Shown: positions 26,738 through 34,427, numbered from the stretch's first letter. The stretch is 64,000 nt of DNA from Tundrisphaera lichenicola (GCF_051175385.1 NZ_CP195107.1:62001-126000), one strand, 5' to 3'. The notes: generated by a model from the sequence alone, not told the origin. A program made the numbers and translations.

Positions 26738-27538
26738 ATGGCGATGATCGCCGAGGGTGCGACAAAGACGGAAAGTACCGAGATTTCGACCTTGCTCCGG
26801 GGCCGCTATCTTTATGCCATCATCGAGGGTGGCGAGGATGGGGCGAGGCTCGGCCTGACCGGCATGGACGGGGCCGAGGTCTACACGATGGGCGACGGCA
26901 AGTTCTCCGCCGTGGTCAGCGACCTGCCCGACCGCAAGGTCCGACCCGAGCGTCGGAAGTTGGCCGCTCATCATGAGATCCTCAAGCGACTGATGGCCGA
27001 CCGGACGGTCTTGCCGATGGCCTTCGGACTGATTGCCGATGGTCCCGAGTCGGTCCGGAGGATCCTCCGGCTCAACGCCCCGGCCTTCGCCGACCAGATG
27101 GAGCGGGTTCGCGGCAAGGTCGAGCTGGGCCTCCGGGTGAGCTGGGACGTCCCCAATATCTTCGAGTATGCCCTGGCCACTCATCCCGAGTTGGCCGAGC
27201 TCCGCGATGAGATCTTCCGGGGCGGCCGCGAGCCCTCCCAGGATGACAAGATCGAACTGGGGCGGACCTTCGATCAGGTCATCAACGACGACCGCGAGGC
27301 GCACCTGGAACGGGTCACGCTCGCCCTCAAGCCTCGGTGCGCCGAGATCGTCAACAACAAGCCCAGGAACGAGCGTGAGGTGATGAACCTGGCCTGCCTG
27401 GTCGACCGCGAACATGTCAAGGGTTTCGAGGCCGCCGTGGTCGAGGCCGCCCACGCGTTCGACCAGCACTTCGCCTTCGACTTCAACGGGCCGTGGCCTC
27501 CGCACAACTTCGTGGAAATCGCGATGCGTATGTCCTAA
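26738..27538 (+). CDS. gvpF: Gas vesicle protein GvpF (third GvpF/L family member)
   Basis: The 266-residue protein contains RGRYLYAIIEGG, HHEILKRLMADRTVLPMAFG, MERVRGKVELGLRVSW and the terminal FDFNGPWPPHNFVEIA. This is the canonical GvpF layout and the best match to the family among the three copies. It sits directly before gvpG, as in most clusters. GvpF binds GvpA and is thought to act as a shell-protein chaperone or nucleation factor. The ATG at 26738 has AAAGGGG upstream; an in-frame GTG at 26708 overlapping the previous gene is a less likely start. Confidence 0.93.
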   Translation: MAMIAEGATKTESTEISTLLRGRYLYAIIEGGEDGARLGLTGMDGAEVYTMGDGKFSAVVSDLPDRKVRPERRKLAAHHEILKRLMADRTVLPMAFGLIADGPESVRRILRLNAPAFADQMERVRGKVELGLRVSWDVPNIFEYALATHPELAELRDEIFRGGREPSQDDKIELGRTFDQVINDDREAHLERVTLALKPRCAEIVNNKPRNEREVMNLACLVDREHVKGFEAAVVEAAHAFDQHFAFDFNGPWPPHNFVEIAMRMS

Positions 27539-27564
27539 GTTCCATCATCGGGAAGGATCGTGCC

Positions 27565-27930
27565 GTGTTCCTGGTTGACGACATCGCCCTCTTCCCGGTC
27601 AAGTCGATCCTCTCGCTCTTTCGGGAGATCTACAAGGCCGCCGTCCAGGAAATGGCCGAGGAGGCCGACTCGCTCCGGGCCGAACTTGGCCAACTCTATC
27701 AGATGTTCGAGGCTGGTACGCTCGACGAGCGGGCCTTCGACGATCGCGAACGACAGATCCTCGACCGACTCGACGCCATCGAAGCCCGAGACTCCATCGA
27801 GGCCGAGGGCCTCGATGATGATGAGGACGAAGACGAAGACGACGAAGAGGAAGACGACGACGAAGAAGACGACGCAGAGGAAGACGAGGACGACGAGAGC
27901 CTCGATGACGAGGCCGAGGACGAGTCCTGA
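27565..27930 (+). CDS. gvpG: Gas vesicle protein GvpG with long acidic tail
   Basis: Starting at the GTG 27565 (GGAAGGA eight bases upstream) the first 75 residues are a standard GvpG: VFLVDDIALFPVKSILSLFREIYKAA, then a helix ending MFEAGTLDERAFDDRERQILDRLDAIE. The remaining about 40 residues are almost entirely D and E, a run not typical of the family. GvpG is an essential accessory protein that works with GvpF and GvpL. The acidic tail may bind basic partners such as the K/R-rich C-terminus of the GvpC-like protein. This last point is speculation. Confidence 0.92.
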   Translation: MFLVDDIALFPVKSILSLFREIYKAAVQEMAEEADSLRAELGQLYQMFEAGTLDERAFDDRERQILDRLDAIEARDSIEAEGLDDDEDEDEDDEEEDDDEEDDAEEDEDDESLDDEAEDES

Positions 27931-27975
27931 CCGGGCGGAGACGCCTTTCCTGGCGAACGTTCAGGACCACAATCG

Positions 27976-28371
27976 ATGACGATTCTCGGAGAGCGCATGA
28001 ACACCACGACCACCGAATTCGAGCCCGTTCAGGCCGATGACCTGATCGATCAGGGACCTCGCCACGGCTCGGGGTTGGACAGCCCGCACGCGATCCCGCC
28101 GACGCCCTGGAGCCGTCCGGCCGGCTCCGATCGTGAGGACCGACCCTCGTCGCAGGATCGGGCCCTCCTGAGGCTCCTGGCGATGGCGGATGCATACCTC
28201 CGCTCGAACGAGCTTCACCAGGCCCTCGAAATGTACTTCGAGCTGATGAGCGAGCACCCCGAAACGGCCGTCGCCGAACAGGCCGAGGATCGAATCCTGG
28301 ACGTCGCCCGACAGCACGAGCAGGCCGGCGAGCTCCGGCAAGCCCGGGCCATCTACGAGCGGTTAGTCTGA
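27976..28371 (+). CDS. Small TPR-like protein in the gas-vesicle operon
   Basis: The 131-residue protein has a disordered N-terminal half and a C-terminal pair of TPR-like helices (ALLRLLAMADAYLRSNELHQALEMYFELMSEHPET, then EQAEDRILDVARQHEQAGELRQARAIYERLV). TPRs mediate protein-protein contacts. It occupies the place between gvpG and gvpS where gvpL is found in Priestia-type clusters. The methionine at 27997 (MNTTTTEF) is an alternative start with GGAGAG just upstream. No family name can be given. Confidence 0.65.
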   Translation: MTILGERMNTTTTEFEPVQADDLIDQGPRHGSGLDSPHAIPPTPWSRPAGSDREDRPSSQDRALLRLLAMADAYLRSNELHQALEMYFELMSEHPETAVAEQAEDRILDVARQHEQAGELRQARAIYERLV

Positions 28372-28390
28372 CCAGGGGACATCTCGACCG

Positions 28391-28624
28391 ATGGAAGCCA
28401 GGGATGAAATCAACCTCGAGGAGGGCCGTCGGATCTCGCTCTGCGAGACTCTGGACCGGGTCCTCAACAAGGGTGTGGTGGTCGCCGGCGAAGTCGTGAT
28501 CTCGGTAGCCGGCGTCGACCTGATCTATCTCAACCTTCGGCTCTTGCTGACAAATGCCGAGACGGTCGAGCGGAGTCGCCGCGAGGCGGCGCTGCTCTCG
28601 ATCGGCGGGGGACCCCGATCATGA
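28391..28624 (+). CDS. gvpS: Gas vesicle protein GvpS (GvpA/J family)
   Basis: The 77-residue GvpA-family protein contains SLCETLDRVLNKGVVVAGEVVISVAGVDLIYLNLRLLLTNAETV. The VISVAGVDLIYLNLR core is closest to GvpS rather than GvpA or GvpJ, and the gvpS-gvpK adjacency is the usual one. It is a minor shell-like component probably located at cone tips or nucleation sites. Its TGA overlaps the ATG of gvpK (ATGA, 28621-28624), indicating translational coupling. Confidence 0.88.
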   Translation: MEARDEINLEEGRRISLCETLDRVLNKGVVVAGEVVISVAGVDLIYLNLRLLLTNAETVERSRREAALLSIGGGPRS

Positions 28625-28977
28625 TCGCCGGATTCGACGACCCGATCGCCGGGCTCGACCCGGCCGCGCTCTCGGACTTCGCCCGGGTCCTGGCGGCCCC
28701 GGGGCCGGCCGAACGGATGAAGATCGAGATCGAGCCCGAGGACGTCAAGAAGGGTCTGGGCAAGCTGGTCCTGACCGTGGTCGAGTTGCTCCGGGACCTC
28801 CTGGAGCGCCAGGCGATTCGGCGAATGGAGGCCGGCTCGCTGACCGACGACGAGGTCGAGCGCCTCGGGACGACGTTCCTCCATCTTTCCGAGCAGATGG
28901 AGATGCTCAAGGGAGCCTTCGGCATCGACGGCGAGGAACTGAACATCGACCTCGGACCCCTGGGGAAACTCCTCTAA
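28621..28977 (+). CDS. gvpK: Gas vesicle protein GvpK
   Basis: The 118-residue protein has the GvpK signature: IEIEPEDVKKGLGKLVLTVVELLRDLLERQAIRRMEAGSLTDDEVERLG, then HLSEQMEMLKGAFGIDGEELNIDLGPLGKLL. GvpK is essential for vesicle formation in several hosts although its biochemical role is unclear. The normal length and the 4-bp overlap with gvpS support the start. Confidence 0.95.
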   Translation: MIAGFDDPIAGLDPAALSDFARVLAAPGPAERMKIEIEPEDVKKGLGKLVLTVVELLRDLLERQAIRRMEAGSLTDDEVERLGTTFLHLSEQMEMLKGAFGIDGEELNIDLGPLGKLL

Positions 28978-28998
28978 CTTTGAAAGCGAACGAATCAG

Positions 28999-29172
28999 AT
29001 GATGACCGAGACGGCCGAGACCACCGATTGTCACCGATGTCACGGGACGGGGTCGGGCGTCTACAACGCCCTCTCCCCGGAGTCGACCTGCGAGGTCTGC
29101 GGAGGGACCGGGATTGCCAGGCCAGCCCCCATCCCGGCAGCCTCCACGATCGTGAGGAGCCCCCTCTCATGA
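28999..29172 (+). CDS. Zinc-ribbon miniprotein (DnaJ-type CxxCxGxG), first of a pair
   Basis: This 57-residue gene begins at the ATG pair 28999/29002 and encodes two CxxCxGxG units (CHRCHGTG and CEVCGGTG), which would form one zinc site as in the DnaJ cysteine-rich domain. There is no J-domain. It starts 22 bp after gvpK, and its stop overlaps the start of a second protein of the same kind (ATGA at 29169-29172). DnaJ zinc modules bind unfolded clients, so a chaperone-type role in vesicle assembly is plausible but unproven. Confidence 0.75.
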   Translation: MMTETAETTDCHRCHGTGSGVYNALSPESTCEVCGGTGIARPAPIPAASTIVRSPLS

Positions 29173-29543
29173 GAGCCGCCGACACGTCACCTGAGGTCGA
29201 GTCCGCGCCGCATCCTCCCCTTCACGCCCGGGAGATTATCCCCTGCGCCTTCTGCCATGGCAGGGGAGTCGACCCGTTCGCCATCATGTCGGCGCGATCC
29301 GTCTGCAGTTCCTGCAACGGCCGAGGGACACTGCGAATTGTCACGCCCCATGTCCCATGCGCCTTCTGCCGGGGGACGGGCAGTCACAAGACCTTTCGAT
29401 GCCCGATCTGCTCGGGAGCAGGGGCGGTCGCCGCCATTTCCGGACCGACTCGGACTTGCGTCGATTGCAATGGGAAAGCCTTCGAGCCGAGCAGCGGCTT
29501 GCCTTGCCTGACCTGCCGAGGTCGTGGGATCGTGCCCGAATAA
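29169..29543 (+). CDS. Zinc-ribbon protein with six CxxCxGxG-like motifs, second of a pair
   Basis: The 124-residue protein, translationally coupled to the previous one, carries six motifs in a row: CAFCHGRG, CSSCNGRG, CAFCRGTG, CPICSGAG, CVDCNGKA and CLTCRGRG. Together these give three probable two-motif zinc sites, an expanded version of the DnaJ cysteine-rich domain without J or C-terminal domains. Its place inside a gvp operon, between gvpK and gvpJ, is unusual and points to a dedicated folding or redox helper. Confidence 0.8.
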   Translation: MRAADTSPEVESAPHPPLHAREIIPCAFCHGRGVDPFAIMSARSVCSSCNGRGTLRIVTPHVPCAFCRGTGSHKTFRCPICSGAGAVAAISGPTRTCVDCNGKAFEPSSGLPCLTCRGRGIVPE

Positions 29544-29797
29544 TCCACCCTTGGCCAGATTCAACGACCCGAGACCATGGAGACCTGGACGATGATCCCG
29601 CCCCGAACGATGCGCGACCTGACTTCCTCGCTGGTCGGTTCTTCTTTCCGGAGAGTTTATCGCGATGGTCGGGTCGTGTTCGCCCGAAGGATCCGGACCC
29701 TCGGCAGCCTGCCCATTCCCGCCCGAGACTCCCGACGCTCCTGACCCAGACGGGGTCAAATGCGACCCCTCACGGATTCCCCATCAAGGACTCGACG

Positions 29798-30124
29798 ATG
29801 TCGATTACTGCGTCACGATCTCCGGCCCATTCCGTCCACAGCGCCACCCTGGCCGATGTCCTGGAGCGCGTCCTGGACAAGGGCCTGGTGATCGCCGGCG
29901 ACATCAAGATCAAGCTCGTCGACATCGAGCTCCTGACCATCCAGATCCGCCTGGTGGTCGCCTCCGTCGACAAGGCCCGCGAGATGGGGATGGACTGGTG
30001 GACCAATAACGCCGACTTCCAGCCCGCCCTGATGGCACCCGCCGATCAGGCAGAACTCGTCACCCTTCGAGAAAGGGTCGCCCGCCTCGAGTCGAATGCG
30101 GCCGCCTCGCATTCCATCGCCTGA
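29798..30124 (+). CDS. gvpJ: Gas vesicle protein GvpJ
   Basis: The 108-residue GvpA-family protein contains TLADVLERVLDKGLVIAGDIKIKLVDIELLTIQIRLVVASVDKAREMGMDWW, then a helical tail ELVTLRERVARLES. The VDKA.E.GMDWW segment and the coiled-coil tail are hallmarks of GvpJ, a minor shell protein. It is the last gene of the cluster, 254 bp after the zinc-ribbon pair; that gap shows no gene. The ATG at 29798 is chosen because the conserved domain starts shortly after it. Confidence 0.92.
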   Translation: MSITASRSPAHSVHSATLADVLERVLDKGLVIAGDIKIKLVDIELLTIQIRLVVASVDKAREMGMDWWTNNADFQPALMAPADQAELVTLRERVARLESNAAASHSIA

Positions 30125-30236
30125 GCCTAAGTCGAAAACGAACCCCCATCACCAGCTTTTGGCACAATTTTCAATTATTTGATCATAACTTTCATTATCG
30201 GACGTCGCGAACCGGAGCCGGATCGTGCCGCCCACT

Positions 30237-30464
30237 TCATGCGTCGCCGGCACGCTCGGCACGCTCGACCTCGGCGTGGTCCTCCTCCGACCACCCGCAC
30301 CCGCACTCCTCGCCCACCCGAGGCTGGACCAGCGTGGCCCGCAATCCCTCCATCTCAAGCTTGACCCGCCCGATCCGCTCGGCGTGGCCGGCGTAGAGGT
30401 CCGGGTACTCGCCGAGATAGCGGTCGATTTCGGCGAGAGCATCTCGCAGGATATCACTGATCAT
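30237..30464 (-). CDS. Small conserved-looking protein of unknown function
   Basis: The 75-residue protein (MISDILRDALAEIDRYLGEYPDLYAG..., RIGRVKLEMEGLRATLVQP) is mostly helical and acidic, with two nearby cysteines in ECGCGW. GGAG lies about 8 bases before its ATG. The amphipathic composition looks coding, but I recognise no family. It runs opposite to the gas-vesicle cluster. Confidence 0.55.
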   Translation of the reverse strand: MISDILRDALAEIDRYLGEYPDLYAGHAERIGRVKLEMEGLRATLVQPRVGEECGCGWSEEDHAEVERAERAGDA

Positions 30465-30699
30465 CGGGCCGTCTCCGTGCGGGGCGATCGTCGTCGGGTT
30501 CTCCGAGGCCCGATCGGCATTCTAGCACGCCGCCGGTCCGGGCCGCCGCCTTCGTCCCGAGGCTGGTAGCACCACGGCGAGAGCCGCCGGGCGAACTCGT
30601 GGGAAGGGTCGCCAGGTAAGCCTCACTGTCACCCCGGCTTCCCATCTTCATGGGAACTAAAAAACCACTTATTTTCAAGGGTTTCGATGGTTCTGGCGC

Positions 30700-30728
30700 T
30701 TGCGGTCGGCCTCACCGCGAGGTATATT
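30700..30728 (+). promoter_or_regulatory. Housekeeping-type promoter of the candidate small RNA
   Basis: TTGCGG (30700-30705) and TATATT (30723-30728, five of six consensus bases) are separated by the ideal 17 bp. The expected transcript start near 30735 coincides with the first base of the first hairpin stem (30736). Confidence 0.65.
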
Positions 30729-30734
30729 CCGACC

Positions 30735-30988
30735 CGTCGAAAGGATTCGACACGGCCGATGCGGAAGGATCCGCCAAAGGCCAGCGGAAGGATCCGCACC
30801 CCTCAGGCCGACGGATCGGCCCCGCCCTCATCGCCCGATCGATCAACCCGAGTTCCCCGCCAGGCCCCCAAGGATGGGGCAGCGATCGCGTTACGCCCGG
30901 ATGGATTCGGGCAGCGCCCTCACAGCCCAGCGGGGATCACAGCGACTTCGAGGCCCCGCCCGAACGATGCCGTTCGGCGGGGTCTTTT
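30735..30988 (+). ncRNA. Candidate CsrB/RsmZ-like CsrA-sequestering small RNA
   Basis: Six hairpins lie in series, each with a GGA in an apical tetraloop: GTCGAA-AGGA-TTCGAC (30736-30751), GCGGA-AGGA-TCCGC (30761-30774 and again 30784-30797), GGCCGA-CGGA-TCGGCC (30806-30821), CCCCA-AGGA-TGGGG (30866-30879) and GCCCGGA-TGGA-TTCGGGC (30895-30912). In every one the loop lies in A-N-GGA-U, the core of the known CsrA site. The first four are spaced 8-9 bases apart. A promoter precedes and an intrinsic terminator follows, giving an RNA of about 254 nt. RNAs of this design (CsrB, CsrC, RsmX/Y/Z) titrate CsrA/RsmA. The assignment is inferred from structure; no sequence homology to known members was tested. 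Confidence 0.7.
30954..30988 (+). terminator. Rho-independent terminator of the candidate small RNA
   Basis: The stem CCCCGCCCGAAC paired with GTTCGGCGGGG (11 pairs, one bulged C) closes a 6-base loop and is followed by TCTTTT. No protein gene ends near it on this strand, so it supports an independent transcript upstream. Confidence 0.75.
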
Positions 30989-31221
30989 CCTGCGCCCAGA
31001 CTGGCCCGGCCTCGGTGCACCTGTCCGCGCCGCTCACAGTCCAGCCAATGCGCCCTGCGGCTCAAGAACCCTCACGCATCGTCCGAACTTGCGTCGCGAG
31101 GGCCAGCATCGTCCCTTGAAAGGAAGGGTTGTTTTGCTCATGATGAGGCCGCCTTAAGGAGATGGGGGGGCCGGGTCGCCTGCCGAGATGCACGCCCGAC
31201 CGTCAATCGAGGGCTTTCAGG
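30989..31221. other. Leader region upstream of hldE
   Basis: About 230 bp without a gene. An AAGGAG sits directly against an ATG at 31162, but that reading frame adds a non-conserved leader to HldE. AGGATGG overlaps the preferred HldE start at 31222 and resembles a CsrA-type site. Confidence 0.4.
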
Positions 31222-32658
31222 ATGGTTGAAGCTGAGGCGTCGATGACCTCGAAGGCGCTGGTGATCGGCGACGTGATGCTGGATCGCTATCTTGAGGGGC
31301 AGATTCATCGGATCTCGCCGGAGGCCCCGGTACCGGTCGTCTCGCTCGACCGGGAATATACCCGTCCCGGCGGTGCGGGCAATGTGGCCGCGTCGCTGGC
31401 CGGCCTGGGATGCCGGGTCACGCTGGCGGCGATCGCCGGCATGGACGCCGACGCCGAGGGGCTCCGCCAGGCTTTGGCCGACGCCTCGGTCGGGGAGGTC
31501 GTGCTTGTCGGCCGCGAAGGGCTCCGGACGATCAGCAAGACGCGGATCCTGGCGGGTGGCCACCAGCAGCTGATGAGGCTGGATCGCGAGGGAAGTTCCG
31601 CCGGCTATCGTCGAGCCTCGGCCGAACTCGAAGAGCAGATCCTGCCAAGGATCGCCGATCACGACGTTGTCGTCCTCTCCGACTACGACAAGGGGACGAT
31701 TACCGAATCCCTGGCCCAGCGGGTCATCCGGGCCTGCCGGGAACAGGGCGTGCCCTGTCTGGTGGACCCCAAGAAGGATGACTTTCGGGTTTACGCCGGC
31801 GCGACCCTTCTCTCTCCCAACCTCCTCGAGGCCGGTCGAGGACTGGGACGCGCCCTCGTCGGCGACCTGGAGATCGCCAAAGCCGCCGAAGAAGCACGCA
31901 CGGCCCTGGGCCTGGATTACATGTTAATTACCCGGGGGGCTGACGGGATGACCCTGGCCTCCAGCGGCGGTGCGAGCCATTTCGCGGCCGAGGTCCGCGA
32001 GGTCGCCGACGTTACCGGGGCTGGAGATACCGTGATCGCCGTGATGGCGGCCTGCCTGGGCGAGTCGAGGTCGGCCGAAGAGGCTTGCCGGCTGGCCAGC
32101 ATCGCCGCCGGGATCGCCGTCGGTCACAGCGGCTGTTACATCGTCCGGGCGGCTGAGTTGGCCGGGGCGATCCGGGGCCGATCTCCCAAGATCCGGGACG
32201 TGGAGACCGCGCGTCGATGGTCGGCCGAACAGAGGCGGGCCGGACGCCGGGTGGTCTTCACCAACGGTTGCTTCGACATCCTCCACGCCGGCCACCTCGC
32301 CGGCCTGGAGCAGGCGCGGCGTCAGGGCGACCTGCTGGTTGTCGGGCTCAACTCCGACGCCTCCGTCCGTGAGATCAAGGGGCCAAGTCGGCCGGTCCAG
32401 GCCGAGGCGCATCGCGCCTCGCTCCTGGCCGGACTGGCCTGCGTCGACGCCGTGGTGGTTTTTGAAGACCCGACGCCCGAGGCCCTGATCCGGGAAATCG
32501 AGCCCGATGTCCTGGTCAAGGGCTCGGATTACGAGGGAAAGGAGATTGCAGGAGCCGACTTCGTCCGTTCCCGGGGAGGTCGAGTGGTGACCATCCCCCT
32601 GGTCCCGGGGCTGAGCACCACCGGCATCCTGGCGGCGTTCCAGTCGGGCGGCGATTAA
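31222..32658 (+). CDS. hldE: Bifunctional heptose kinase/adenylyltransferase HldE
   Basis: The 478-residue protein fuses two enzymes. Residues about 8-320 are a PfkB/ribokinase-type heptose-7-phosphate kinase (LVIGDVMLDRYLEGQIHRISPEAPVPVV, GGAGNVAASLAGLG, and DVTGAGDTVIAV with the catalytic aspartate). Residues about 345-478 are a cytidylyltransferase-like heptose-1-phosphate adenylyltransferase (VVFTNGCFDILHAGHLAGLEQAR, LVKGSDYEGKEI). Together they convert D-glycero-D-manno-heptose 7-phosphate towards ADP-heptose, with a GmhB-like phosphatase (51775-52371) supplying the middle step. An alternative start is the ATG at 31243 (MTSKALVIGD), which has GAGG five bases upstream. It heads the plus-strand polysaccharide block. 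Confidence 0.93.
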   Translation: MVEAEASMTSKALVIGDVMLDRYLEGQIHRISPEAPVPVVSLDREYTRPGGAGNVAASLAGLGCRVTLAAIAGMDADAEGLRQALADASVGEVVLVGREGLRTISKTRILAGGHQQLMRLDREGSSAGYRRASAELEEQILPRIADHDVVVLSDYDKGTITESLAQRVIRACREQGVPCLVDPKKDDFRVYAGATLLSPNLLEAGRGLGRALVGDLEIAKAAEEARTALGLDYMLITRGADGMTLASSGGASHFAAEVREVADVTGAGDTVIAVMAACLGESRSAEEACRLASIAAGIAVGHSGCYIVRAAELAGAIRGRSPKIRDVETARRWSAEQRRAGRRVVFTNGCFDILHAGHLAGLEQARRQGDLLVVGLNSDASVREIKGPSRPVQAEAHRASLLAGLACVDAVVVFEDPTPEALIREIEPDVLVKGSDYEGKEIAGADFVRSRGGRVVTIPLVPGLSTTGILAAFQSGGD

Positions 32659-33359
32659 TGCTCGCTTTCGGAATCTCTCCTCACCGATCAGCGGCTTATT
32701 GGCACGCATGATTCCAAGATCAGCATCCAAGCGAGTCCGGACTTGTAGAGGCCCGTTCTCAAACTTACAATTTCTGGACTTTTGTAGTAGACGCGGTTCC
32801 ATCCTAATCTTTCACCTCAGCCTCCCGAATTTTCGCGATTTCGACCGCTCAACCCGGATCTGCACCTTCCCGCAATGAATTACCCTCTCGGTCGGATGAC
32901 GGCACGGGAGAGCCCCGTGGTCATTTTGGAAAACGTGCGCTAGACCGTCACGACTTTGAACGCCCGCGAGTTATCCTACGATTACCGATCTCATGAAAGT
33001 GCCTTCGATTTCTCGTAAATCTCTGATCTTGCTCGTACCTCACGAGTCGATTCGGATCGAAGCGACGAAGGCGGACCTCGACCATTTCGGAGTCATGGCT
33101 AACCAAGCCGATGTGCAGATCACCTCGCTTCAAGTTGGTCTTCCGGCTGGTTCGCACCATCCCGAAAACAGTCAGGGTAACCCTCCATCCAGATGTCGAG
33201 CGGGCCACATCCGGCGTAGGAGCGACGCTTGGCACATCGTCCGATTTTCACCGCTCGACATGGCTCGCCAGATCGACGCCCAGATCGCATCCAATGGGGA
33301 AAGTGGCCCCAGGCCGGTTCGATGATCCGATCGCCCTGGCCTGACGAAGTTCGAGCCGA
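32659..33359. other. Intergenic region with no supported gene
   Basis: About 700 bp between hldE and the first glycosyltransferase. Open frames on both strands (for example 32993-33325) give translations without recognisable domains and with composition unlike neighbouring genes. It may contain gene debris; no promoter or repeat was identified with confidence. Confidence 0.4.
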
Positions 33360-34427
33360 ATGCATGGAGATCGAGCCGTGACGCTGAAGATCGGCTGCGA
33401 AACGTGTCCTAGGGTCGGGCCGGTGCCGGAAGGCATCCACCGTCCGTACTGGTCGGTAATGATTCCCGCCTATAATCCCTCATCGTTGCTGGAGAAGGCA
33501 CTCCAGTCTGTTCTGGATCAGGATCCTGGTCCGGAGGAGATGCAGATTGCCGTGGTCGACGATCATTCTCCCAGTGGAGAGGCTGAGCGGATCGTCAATC
33601 GGGTCGCTCCCGGCCGGGTCGAATTCCACCGACAGCCGGCTAATGTCGGCTTGGCCGGCAACTGGAACGGCAGCATCGAGCGGGCCCGGGGGCGTTGGGT
33701 GCATCTTCTCCACCAGGACGATCACGTCCTTCCCGGATTTTACGAACGCTTGAAACAGGCCGGCTATGGTGGCTCGAAGGCCGGTGCGGCCTTCTGCCGC
33801 CATTACATGAGCGACGCCGAAGGAAACTGGGAGCATCTCTCAAATTTGGAGCAGCCCGATCCAGGTGTTTTGGATGGCTGGCTCGGGAGGATCTCCCGGA
33901 TGCAACTCATCCAGTGCGCATCGATCGTTGTTCGCCGGGAAGTCTATGAGCTGGTCGGAGGATATCGTGCGGACCTTAGCCTGGCTCTGGACTGGGAAAT
34001 GTGGGTTAGGATCGCGACTTGCTTCCCGGTCTGGTACGAACCTGAGATCTTGGCTCGCTGGCTCGTTCATCGCGGGAACGAGTCCTCCCGCCTGGAAGAA
34101 GCCGGCGACGACATCCCCGACGTCTTCCGGGCAATCGAGGTCATCGAGGGCCACCTGCCCGCCGAATTGAAGGCCTCGGCCGGCGATTTGCTCCTAAAGT
34201 CATACCGCGATCGGGAAATCGTCGCGACATACCGGCTATTCAATGAGGGAAATTATCGATCCGGGATGGTCCGGTTCGGGATGGCCTGCCGATGCGACCC
34301 AACCTTGAAGTTCAGCCCGATTAACTTCCGGTTTCGGAAGTGGGCCGCGAAGCTGTGGCTGAAATCGCTCTTCACCGGTACGAAGTCGGGGTCCCTGACC
34401 GACGCCATCAATCGGATCGATTCTTGA
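33360..34427 (+). CDS. Family 2 glycosyltransferase
   Basis: The 355-residue protein has a GT-A fold typical of GT2: WSVMIPAYNPSSLLEKALQSVLDQ (about 31-54), AVVDDHSPSG, the NVGLAGNWNGSIERARGRWVHLLHQDDHVLPGFY segment with a QDD in place of the DxD metal motif, and a LALDWEMWVRI acceptor-region motif resembling ED/W of the family. It should add a sugar from a nucleotide donor to the growing exopolysaccharide repeat on the cytoplasmic side of the membrane. Donor and acceptor are unknown. It is followed by a 271-bp inverted-repeat element rather than directly by the next transferase. Confidence 0.85.
   Translation: MHGDRAVTLKIGCETCPRVGPVPEGIHRPYWSVMIPAYNPSSLLEKALQSVLDQDPGPEEMQIAVVDDHSPSGEAERIVNRVAPGRVEFHRQPANVGLAGNWNGSIERARGRWVHLLHQDDHVLPGFYERLKQAGYGGSKAGAAFCRHYMSDAEGNWEHLSNLEQPDPGVLDGWLGRISRMQLIQCASIVVRREVYELVGGYRADLSLALDWEMWVRIATCFPVWYEPEILARWLVHRGNESSRLEEAGDDIPDVFRAIEVIEGHLPAELKASAGDLLLKSYRDREIVATYRLFNEGNYRSGMVRFGMACRCDPTLKFSPINFRFRKWAAKLWLKSLFTGTKSGSLTDAINRIDS

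Noticed and set aside
27600..28195. Minus-strand open frames opposite gvpG
   Set aside because: They arise from the GAC/GAG-rich acidic tract read in reverse (S- or R-rich strings).
30735..30988. 6S RNA, SRP RNA, tmRNA or RNase P RNA at this locus
   Set aside because: The conserved signature loops of SRP RNA and RNase P and a tRNA-like end for tmRNA are absent. The serial GGA tetraloops do not fit the single long bulged hairpin of 6S RNA.
30650..31246. Three overlapping plus-strand open frames across the small-RNA region
   Set aside because: All are open only because the DNA is GC-rich. None has recognisable domains or a plausible start, and serial hairpins plus a promoter and terminator explain the region better.
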